Source of the DNA: a virus
IMG/VR virus record: IMGVR_UViG_3300027797_000121
Coordinates: 1-26,125 of that record
Direction: 5' to 3' (one strand)
DNA length: 26,125 bases
Shown: piece after piece, positions 21,754-26,125 of the stretch
How the letters are laid out: every line of letters starts with the position of its first letter
Numbering within the stretch: position 1 is the first letter of the stretch
Made by a program: the position numbers and the translations under genes
The notes under the pieces: model-generated
Seen by the model: only the letters and a program-made list of their open reading frames with translations
The model's database searches: none
What the model was told of the DNA's origin: nothing

Positions 21754-21770
21754 TGTCATATAATATGACA
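21754..21770 (+). promoter_or_regulatory. 17 bp palindrome TGTCATATAATATGACA
   Basis: Perfect 7 bp arms. It ends 13 bases before ATG 21784, and AAAGGA (ribosome site) follows directly. No good -35/-10 pair is visible upstream; TATGAC at 21716-21721 has the right spacing for a -10 box but lacks a -35. Confidence 0.78.
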
Positions 21771-21783
21771 AGAAAGGATATAG

Positions 21784-22026
21784 ATGACAGGTGAAGTAAC
21801 AGTTAGTGAACTAATGAATAGATACATGATATCATCTGACGGAAAGATGAGTACTGGCTTTGCGAAATCTATCATACTAAATGATGGAACTAATCAATAC
21901 TCAGGTAGATTATACTGGGATTCTCATGACGGCTATGAAATGATTTGGGATGGCACAACACCACCCGAAGCAGACCGCCCTGAGTTTGAATACATACTCG
22001 ACTGCATAACAGACTTGGAGAACTAA
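21784..22026 (+). CDS. 80 aa protein of unknown function
   Basis: The product starts MTGEVTVSELMNRYMISSDG and contains SGRLYWDSHDGYEMIWDG, probably a beta-rich core, and an acidic tail. ATG 21784 is preceded by AAAGGA. It opens the second part of the plus-strand operon right after a palindrome. No family recognised. Its stop overlaps the next start by one base. Confidence 0.65.
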   Translation: MTGEVTVSELMNRYMISSDGKMSTGFAKSIILNDGTNQYSGRLYWDSHDGYEMIWDGTTPPEADRPEFEYILDCITDLEN

Positions 22027-22172
22027 TGGAACTAGAAAAAGATGCAATATGGGCAGCAACAATAAATAAGACTGATATAGGAAATATGGATGAAGCCATG
22101 ATTAATAGAATGATTGTGGAGTTAAATGTAACCTTCCAAAAGATATGTTGGGACTATGGAATACACAACTAG
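22026..22172 (+). CDS. 48 aa helical protein
   Basis: ATG 22026 overlaps the preceding TAA (TAATG), and the frame ends at TAG 22172. The product is MELEKDAIWAATINKTDIGN followed by MDEAMINRMIVELNVTFQKI and CWDYGIHN. It looks like two helices. Its end overlaps the WhiB-like start by 17 bases. The overlaps support translation. Function unknown. Confidence 0.6.
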   Translation: MELEKDAIWAATINKTDIGNMDEAMINRMIVELNVTFQKICWDYGIHN

Positions 22173-22590
22173 ACCTGCTGCAGTTAATCTAACTCATTCT
22201 GTATTCAATTATAAATCTGATGATAAAGAGTTAGACTTAAGCAAGGGGTCATGCGTTGGAAGTGATGACCCTGATATGTGGTTCGCTGGTGAAGTAGACA
22301 TAACTGAACTTAGTAGTTCTGTTAATGGTAGTTCACAAGTAATCAAACTAGAAGTAGATAAGGCTATCAAAGCACTATCTATATGTAAGAACTGTCCCGT
22401 TAAAGATGATTGCTTAGAACTAGGCAAGCATGGTCAGCAACTATACTTCGGTATATATGGTGGCACTATGCCAGGAGAGAGGTTGGCTATGGTTGGTAGG
22501 CTCACAAAGAACTCTATTATCAGACAGAAAGCAAGGTTTGCCATCAAGGTTAGAGATACTATGACAGAAAGGGGGATAGAATGGAGATAA
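22156..22590 (+). CDS. WhiB-like transcription regulator
   Basis: The 144 aa protein has the four cysteines that hold a 4Fe-4S cluster in WhiB proteins: C33 (GSCVGSDDPDMWF), C77 and C80 (SICKNCP) and C86 (DDCLELG). It also has the G[I/V]xGG turn as FGIYGG (98-103), and PGER and a basic C-terminus suited to DNA contact. WhiB proteins act with the primary sigma factor at promoters and occur only in Actinobacteria and their phages. An insert of about 30 residues lies between the first and second cysteines. It overlaps both neighbours. It may control host or phage promoters; binding to the palindromes nearby is untested. Confidence 0.9.
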   Translation: MEYTTRPAAVNLTHSVFNYKSDDKELDLSKGSCVGSDDPDMWFAGEVDITELSSSVNGSSQVIKLEVDKAIKALSICKNCPVKDDCLELGKHGQQLYFGIYGGTMPGERLAMVGRLTKNSIIRQKARFAIKVRDTMTERGIEWR

Positions 22591-22763
22591 AAAGGTACAG
22601 AATAGAGGTTAGAACGCCTGCTACCCTAGTTTATTATATATCAGAGTATGATATAGACACGGCTATAGGTCTAGCGTTGGATGCACCCTACAATGAGTGG
22701 GAAGTGTCTGAGTTCGACATGCCTGCAGATACAGATGTTATAGCAGAGGAAACGAGGCTGTAA
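22581..22763 (+). CDS. 60 aa acidic protein of unknown function
   Basis: ATG 22581 lies 10 bases before the end of the WhiB-like gene, with AAGGGGG just upstream. The product, MEIKRYRIEVRTPATLVYYI followed by an acidic C-terminus, reads as beta-alpha-beta. No family recognised. The start overlap suggests coupled translation with the WhiB-like gene. Confidence 0.6.
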   Translation: MEIKRYRIEVRTPATLVYYISEYDIDTAIGLALDAPYNEWEVSEFDMPADTDVIAEETRL

Positions 22764-22765
22764 GT

Positions 22766-23152
22766 ATGAGAAGATTATTGTTGCTGTTTATAGGTATATT
22801 TTCTCTCTTTGGTGTAACTAGGGTAGAGACTTTACCAGCACCAACGGAATGGACAGTTGATGATAGCAAGATGTACGCTAGGGATTCATTACTGGCATGG
22901 CAGCATAATCAATGGCTATGTTTAGACAAATTATGGACAAAGGAGTCTAATTGGAGACATGAAGCATACAATAAACAACCTGTATATCAGAAAGGTGAGG
23001 CGCGACATGCTGGTGGTATCCCACAGATTCTCGGACTTTCGCCCAACACAAACCCTACGGAGCAGATTGACCGAGGAATGGATTATATAATTTACAGATA
23101 CAAAACCCCATGTGGAGCATGGAAGTTTTGGCAGAAGAATGGCTGGTACTAA
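22766..23152 (+). CDS. Secreted lytic-transglycosylase-like protein
   Basis: The 128 aa product begins with a signal or anchor helix (MRRLLLLFIGIFSLFGV). The rest resembles the SLT/lysozyme-like fold seen in actinobacterial transglycosylases: W50LCLDKLWTKESNW with E60 as the likely catalytic acid, GGIPQ (83-87), NPTEQIDRGMDYIIYRY, and the C-terminal CGAWKFWQKNGWY that often closes this family. The enzyme would cleave peptidoglycan glycan strands outside the membrane. It is short but complete for the minimal domain. It lies in the plus-strand operon rather than a late lysis cassette, so a role in cell-wall remodelling, superinfection control or lysis is open. Confidence 0.78.
   Translation: MRRLLLLFIGIFSLFGVTRVETLPAPTEWTVDDSKMYARDSLLAWQHNQWLCLDKLWTKESNWRHEAYNKQPVYQKGEARHAGGIPQILGLSPNTNPTEQIDRGMDYIIYRYKTPCGAWKFWQKNGWY
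23043..23054 (+). repeat. CCAACACAAACC motif inside transglycosylase gene
   Basis: Sixth plus-strand copy of the motif. No palindrome or promoter is seen near it. Confidence 0.6.
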
Positions 23153-23265
23153 TGCCATCAGTAATAAAGCCATTGAAAAAGTGGAAACGCTCTAAGTTTA
23201 AGAAAAACTATATGAGCACAAGTAAACGCTGGGGTAAGATAACAATTACCCATAAGGATAAATAA
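23152..23265 (+). CDS. 37 aa very basic peptide
   Basis: ATG 23152 overlaps the upstream stop (TAATG) and the frame ends at TAA 23265, itself shared with the next ATG. The product has MPSVIKPLKKWKRSKFKKNY followed by MSTSKRWGKITITHKDK, with about a third of residues basic. Both junctions argue that it is translated. It could bind nucleic acid or membranes. No family recognised. Confidence 0.6.
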   Translation: MPSVIKPLKKWKRSKFKKNYMSTSKRWGKITITHKDK

Positions 23266-23450
23266 TGCCGAACTATGACTTCAAATGCAATACCTGTGGT
23301 GGCACAAGGGAGCAGTTTATACACCACAAGGATTACGAAGAATATATTGTAAGGTGCTTAACCTTAAACTGCTATAAGATAATGGAACGCGTATACACAG
23401 TACCAGGAATCAAATTTAATGGTCCTGGATTCTATTCGACAGGAGGATAA
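23265..23450 (+). CDS. FmdB-type zinc ribbon protein
   Basis: The 61 aa protein starts MPNYDFKCNTCGGTREQF, the classic opening of the FmdB family (Y.F.C..CG...E), with C8 and C11 and a second pair at C31 and C36. The second pair has four residues between cysteines instead of the usual two. These small zinc ribbons are common in phages and bacteria; their function in phages is unclear. Stop and the next ATG overlap (TAATG) just after GGAGG. Confidence 0.85.
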   Translation: MPNYDFKCNTCGGTREQFIHHKDYEEYIVRCLTLNCYKIMERVYTVPGIKFNGPGFYSTGG

Positions 23451-23884
23451 TGAAAAATTCGGATTGGGATTTAGACTTGCGTGATGGGCAAATAGGCGAG
23501 AGTAAACTTGCCGACCTATTACACATGGATACAGTAGAAGTTAAGACAGATAGACGCTGGATGGAGACAGGCAACTTATTTATAGAGGAGTCTTGTTTCT
23601 ATCAAGGGAGTGGTACATGGCAGCCGTCAGGCATAGCCGTAAGCAAGGCTACTCATTGGGCTTTCGTGTTAGATAACAATGTAATCATAACACCAATAGA
23701 CCATCTAATAGATGTGGTAAAACACTTTGGTAAACCAATAGAAAATAAACAACCACCAAATCAATCAAAGGGACACTTGATTAAACCAGCACACTTGATT
23801 AATTATAAGAGGGTTATAAATGAAACCTTCGACAGGGCTGGAGAAGCGTACAAGAACTACATGGAACAGGAGTACCCTATCTGA
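23450..23884 (+). CDS. PD-(D/E)XK nuclease-like protein
   Basis: The 144 aa product begins with acidic residues (DWDLDLRDGQIGESKLADLL) and has TVEVKTDRRW (28-37), where E30-V-K32 fits the ExK of the PD-(D/E)XK superfamily. GNLFIEE (41-47) and SGIAVSKATHWAFVLDN (60-76) supply the following strand-helix core; E17 may be a further metal ligand. Phage proteins of this pattern act on DNA junctions or ends, perhaps in recombination or repair; the exact activity cannot be told. GGAGG lies just before the start. It is the last gene of the plus-strand operon. Confidence 0.7.
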   Translation: MKNSDWDLDLRDGQIGESKLADLLHMDTVEVKTDRRWMETGNLFIEESCFYQGSGTWQPSGIAVSKATHWAFVLDNNVIITPIDHLIDVVKHFGKPIENKQPPNQSKGHLIKPAHLINYKRVINETFDRAGEAYKNYMEQEYPI

Positions 23885-23889
23885 AAGAA

Positions 23890-24630
23890 CTAAGTCAGTT
23901 CGTCCTCATCAGTATTCTTGTCCCTATCATTGTCTTCGGGGTAGTTGTCGGACTCTACAACTTTGTCTGGACTCTCAGTCTCTTCGTTTCGAGAATCTCT
24001 ATCTGACCAAGGTCGGAATCCACCGATTCTAGTTATGAGTTTCTTAACAGCACGATTATGGCGCATACGAGCAGCATCTTCGCTACCTAAATTCATCTCA
24101 GTAGCGACATCGCCATAGTCCATAGATTCAGCGTATCTGTAAAATAGTACCGTCCTATCCTCGGTGCTAAGTTTACGGTACGCTTTATCTATTTCAATCA
24201 TCATTACCATCATATTGCCGCCTTCGGCAGGGGCAGGTGGCTTACTCGGACCAACTAGATTTAACTTATGCGACACACCAAACTCACCCCGTAAAACTGA
24301 GGGTAAGAGTGCTTCAATTACATCTGATTCATAAAAGAATATATCTGAAGTTTCATAGCCAATAGATTTGGCTTTCCACTCTAAACAATAATCCAATGCA
24401 TCATTACGAAGGCTACGATAGATTAGATTTTTAGCATCTTTGTCACTTATTGCTTCCCATTCATTTAACTTATTGGGATGCTCAAGGAACCATTTGTATA
24501 ATGATTGTTTAATATCTTCCAACTCAACCATATCATATTTTCTATGGTACTCAGCAGCAACAGCAATTACTATGTAGTCCCATTTCTTTATGCGTTCCCA
24601 AGGGTAACGCTCAAGGTCTTTGTTTACCAC
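23890..24630 (-). CDS. Sigma-factor-like protein
   Basis: The 246 aa protein has two sigma-like parts. The N-terminal part (about 20-85, AVAAEYHRKYDMVELEDIKQ and a second helix pair with LIYRSLRNDALDY) resembles region 2. Residues 150-203 (AYRKLSTEDRTVLFYRYAES, DYGDVATEMNLGSEDAARMR, HNRAVKKLI) resemble the region 4 HTH that reads the -35 box. A linker lies between them. The last 40 residues are very acidic and lack a known role. GTG 24630 is used and overlaps the upstream gene by 7 bases. It may direct polymerase to phage promoters. Its stop is 5 bases from the converging operon's stop. Confidence 0.72.
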   Translation of the reverse strand: MVNKDLERYPWERIKKWDYIVIAVAAEYHRKYDMVELEDIKQSLYKWFLEHPNKLNEWEAISDKDAKNLIYRSLRNDALDYCLEWKAKSIGYETSDIFFYESDVIEALLPSVLRGEFGVSHKLNLVGPSKPPAPAEGGNMMVMMIEIDKAYRKLSTEDRTVLFYRYAESMDYGDVATEMNLGSEDAARMRHNRAVKKLITRIGGFRPWSDRDSRNEETESPDKVVESDNYPEDNDRDKNTDEDELT

Positions 24631-25364
24631 TTCCAGGTTTTTCCTCCCACAGTAAATGACCTATTTACAATAGGAACTATCTGTGGAACTACAGTTTTAC
24701 CATCAACATGAAGGATACCGAAGCCCTGTTGCCATGTGAATAAACCAGCCTTTATATACTTAGCGTTACTATAATTCATTAGGTTACCCAGTTCCATACC
24801 CCAAATAGTTTTAGGTTTACCGCCACGATAGGTTTGAGTATGATGGGTTAAGCCCATGCGGTGAGTGTGTCCACAGACTACAGACATACCGCTACGCTTG
24901 GCTAATCCAAGGGCTGTAGCACCAGCAGTAGGCTGGACATTACCCTCATCACCATGCATTAACAACCATCCCGGGGCTAGTTCATAAGGGTCTTTGTGAT
25001 ATTTAATTTCTAATTCTTTTAAGCCAAGAAAGTTTTCTAATTCTAATTCAGGTAAACCTAATAGTCCAGGAGAGCGCATCATTACAGTATTAAATAATCT
25101 ATCTGTATGATTGCTACGAACCATATGTTCAATAGTTAAATCGTAAAGTACTTGGCGAGTAGTGTCTCTATCGCGCCCAATAGAACGCTCAAACTCTAAC
25201 TCAGTTCCCTTACTCCAACGACTAATAGTTTGCATATCCATTTCATCACCACAAGAAACTACAGTATCAGGTTGGTAAGCCTTGATAAATTTTGCGATAG
25301 CCTTGACGGCTTCTACATCGTGGTAAGGTACTTGGAGGTCTGATATGCAAACAATAGTCTTCAT
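24624..25364 (-). CDS. Calcineurin-like metallophosphoesterase
   Basis: The 246 aa protein shows the metal-binding blocks of the family: SDLQ (D9; the usual DxH histidine is Q11) with H15 close by, GDEMD (D40), SNHTD (N85, H86), MHGDE (H137) and CGHTHR (H166, H168). These enzymes hydrolyse phosphoesters of nucleic acids or nucleotides. The DxH-to-DxQ change is seen in some phage members and does not prove inactivity. It lies between an HNH nuclease and the sigma-like gene, with short overlaps at both ends (ATGA upstream). Confidence 0.85.
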   Translation of the reverse strand: MKTIVCISDLQVPYHDVEAVKAIAKFIKAYQPDTVVSCGDEMDMQTISRWSKGTELEFERSIGRDRDTTRQVLYDLTIEHMVRSNHTDRLFNTVMMRSPGLLGLPELELENFLGLKELEIKYHKDPYELAPGWLLMHGDEGNVQPTAGATALGLAKRSGMSVVCGHTHRMGLTHHTQTYRGGKPKTIWGMELGNLMNYSNAKYIKAGLFTWQQGFGILHVDGKTVVPQIVPIVNRSFTVGGKTWKW

Positions 25365-25642
25365 TTCTTTTTGGCTCGTCTCTTATTTTCTAAGCCTACA
25401 TTTTTCTTTTTAGATAGAACTCTTAGGTTAGATATCTTATCGCTACCTTTACGACCTTTATTATCTTTATGGTCTACTTCTTGATTACGTGTTAACTTCT
25501 TACCAGTAGCCTTCTTGTAATCAAGACGGGCTTTATTAGTAGAAGTAGTTTCAGTAGTGCCATCTTTTTTCTTACGTTTAATAACAAAGATTGGTCTACC
25601 ACCATTTTGTTTACTACCTTTATATGGTCCAAATATTTTCAT
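25361..25642 (-). CDS. HNH endonuclease-like protein
   Basis: A small basic protein of 93 aa with the HNH beta-beta-alpha pattern: EVDHKDNKGRKG (H58), KISNLRVLS (N72) and N81 in KKKNVGLENKRR. The N-terminal half is a basic strand region (IFVIKRKKKDGTTETTS). AGGAA precedes ATG 25642. It could be a homing-type nuclease or one involved in packaging or host DNA degradation. It stays in the operon by an ATGA overlap with the phosphoesterase gene, which argues against a recent selfish insertion. Confidence 0.78.
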   Translation of the reverse strand: MKIFGPYKGSKQNGGRPIFVIKRKKKDGTTETTSTNKARLDYKKATGKKLTRNQEVDHKDNKGRKGSDKISNLRVLSKKKNVGLENKRRAKKK

Positions 25643-25649
25643 ATTATTC

Positions 25650-25724
25650 CTATCTTAGTAATGCTGCTATCAAAGCCAGCAGGGCTGTTAGTTGTAGTTG
25701 AAATGCAAGTAGTATCTCAATCAT
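25650..25724 (-). CDS. 24 aa hydrophobic membrane peptide
   Basis: ATG 25724 overlaps the upstream TGA (ATGA), with AGGAGAG about 13 bases before it, and the frame ends at TAG 25650. The product is MIEILLAFQLQLTALLALIA followed by ALLR, one short hydrophobic helix with a single acidic residue near the start and Arg at the end. It fills most of the gap between the two flanking genes. Such a peptide could be a lysis or membrane-signalling factor. Small size lowers confidence that it is functional. Confidence 0.5.
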   Translation of the reverse strand: MIEILLAFQLQLTALLALIAALLR

Positions 25725-26011
25725 TTATTATCCCACTCTCCTCTAAGCACTAGCAATCCAATGATTGCATAGTTAGCCATATCCTTGAAAGAATCTTCAA
25801 GGCTTTCATGTTCAGGGTCTCGGTTGTTATCAACCAAGTTATTTATGCGAGCCAACTTGTCATGCATACGAACCCTTAACCCGTTAACTGGTCCACCAGG
25901 TGAATCAGATATATTCTTTGGTCCGTAATCTTTATGTTTGGATAAAAGCAAATCCAAAAGTTCTTGAAATGTTTTTCCAACTTGGTACTCAAACGACTTA
26001 TTATCTTTCAT
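25721..26011 (-). CDS. DUF1599 / nucleotide modification associated domain 1 protein
   Basis: The 96 aa helical protein carries the family's pattern: KHKDYG (25-30), GLRVRMHDKLARINNL (44-59) and ESLEDSFKDMANYAIIGL (69-86). This all-alpha domain is found near nucleotide and DNA modification genes in phages and is thought to act on nucleotides, though its reaction is not established. AAAGGGGGAG precedes ATG 26011. It leads the operon visible here. Confidence 0.82.
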   Translation of the reverse strand: MKDNKSFEYQVGKTFQELLDLLLSKHKDYGPKNISDSPGGPVNGLRVRMHDKLARINNLVDNNRDPEHESLEDSFKDMANYAIIGLLVLRGEWDNK

Positions 26012-26114
26012 TTTCTCCCCCTTTTTCGTTGTTTTCCCTCAAAAAGTCCTTGATTTCATGCTCAAGAACGTCCATTTCTGTGTCTATGATAAAGTCCTCT
26101 ATATATCTTTTCAT
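26001..26114 (-). CDS. 37 aa acidic peptide, start may lie outside the window
   Basis: From ATG 26114 the frame gives MKRYIEDFIIDTEMDVLEHE, then IKDFLRENNEKGGENER, ending at TAA 26001, 11 bases into the DUF1599-type gene. The frame is open to the right edge, so the true start may be outside. It looks like one acidic helix. The ribosome site of the next gene is inside its C-terminal codons. Function unknown. Confidence 0.5.
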   Translation of the reverse strand: MKRYIEDFIIDTEMDVLEHEIKDFLRENNEKGGENER

Positions 26115-26125
26115 TTTTCTTGGAT

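Noticed and set aside
18892-21770. TATACT/TATAAT in each palindrome centre as a normal sigma70 promoter
   Set aside because: No -35 box lies 16-18 bases upstream in any copy; better promoters are found further upstream for several. Kept only as a hypothesis for a phage-specific factor.
1-26125. CRISPR arrays, insertion sequences, attachment sites, integrase
   Set aside because: No regularly spaced repeats, transposase or integrase motifs, or tRNA-derived att cores were found.

Overview
The window is a piece of a tailed double-stranded DNA phage (or prophage) genome. It holds a packaging and capsid block of terminase, portal, scaffold-like protein and an N4-gp56-type major capsid protein, plus densely packed small genes with overlapping stop and start codons. 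A phage-encoded WhiB-like protein (four cysteines plus a GIYGG motif) points to an actinobacterial host, because WhiB proteins are restricted to Actinobacteria and their phages. The DNA is AT-rich by eye. Together with small-protein families I associate with aquatic phages, this suggests a low-GC freshwater actinobacterium; that last step is inference.

Layout. From 17304 down to 1 everything is on the minus strand: TerL with a fused N-terminal HTH, a 100 aa protein, portal, a proteasome/HslV-like Ntn hydrolase, a 160 aa low-complexity protein, a 1645 aa giant virion-like protein, three mid-size unknown proteins, a structured RNA interval, scaffold, major capsid protein, then a string of tiny basic proteins ending in a cut glycosyltransferase. 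No tail genes are visible; if present they lie beyond the left edge. A 675 bp hairpin-rich control region (17305-17979) separates this block from divergent plus-strand genes (17980-23884). These start with a lone 211 aa gene that has its own promoter and strong terminator. Then come tiny ORFs, an amidoligase plus class II glutamine amidotransferase pair, the WhiB-like protein, a secreted lytic-transglycosylase-like protein, an FmdB-type zinc ribbon and a PD-(D/E)XK-like nuclease. From the right edge (26114 to 23890) a minus-strand operon encodes a DUF1599-type protein, a 24 aa membrane peptide, an HNH nuclease, a calcineurin-like phosphoesterase and a sigma-factor-like protein. It converges on the plus-strand operon with five bases between the two stop codons.

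Regulation is the most striking part of the plus-strand region. A 17 bp palindrome, TGTCATATAMTATGACA, recurs six times, usually 10-23 nt before a start codon and about 30 nt after a plausible -10 box. A second motif, CCAACACAAAC, recurs seven times in the window, six of them on the plus strand within 4.4 kb. WhiB-like and sigma-like proteins are encoded nearby, so the phage may run its own transcription programme through these sites (inference).

Best candidates for something new: (1) the amidoligase/GATase pair in which both proteins carry dense CxxC zinc-binding modules; (2) the proteasome-like hydrolase placed where a capsid maturation protease is usually found; (3) a compact H-type pseudoknot 8 nt after the stop codon of the gene upstream of the scaffold gene; (4) the palindrome and CCAACACAAAC site families.
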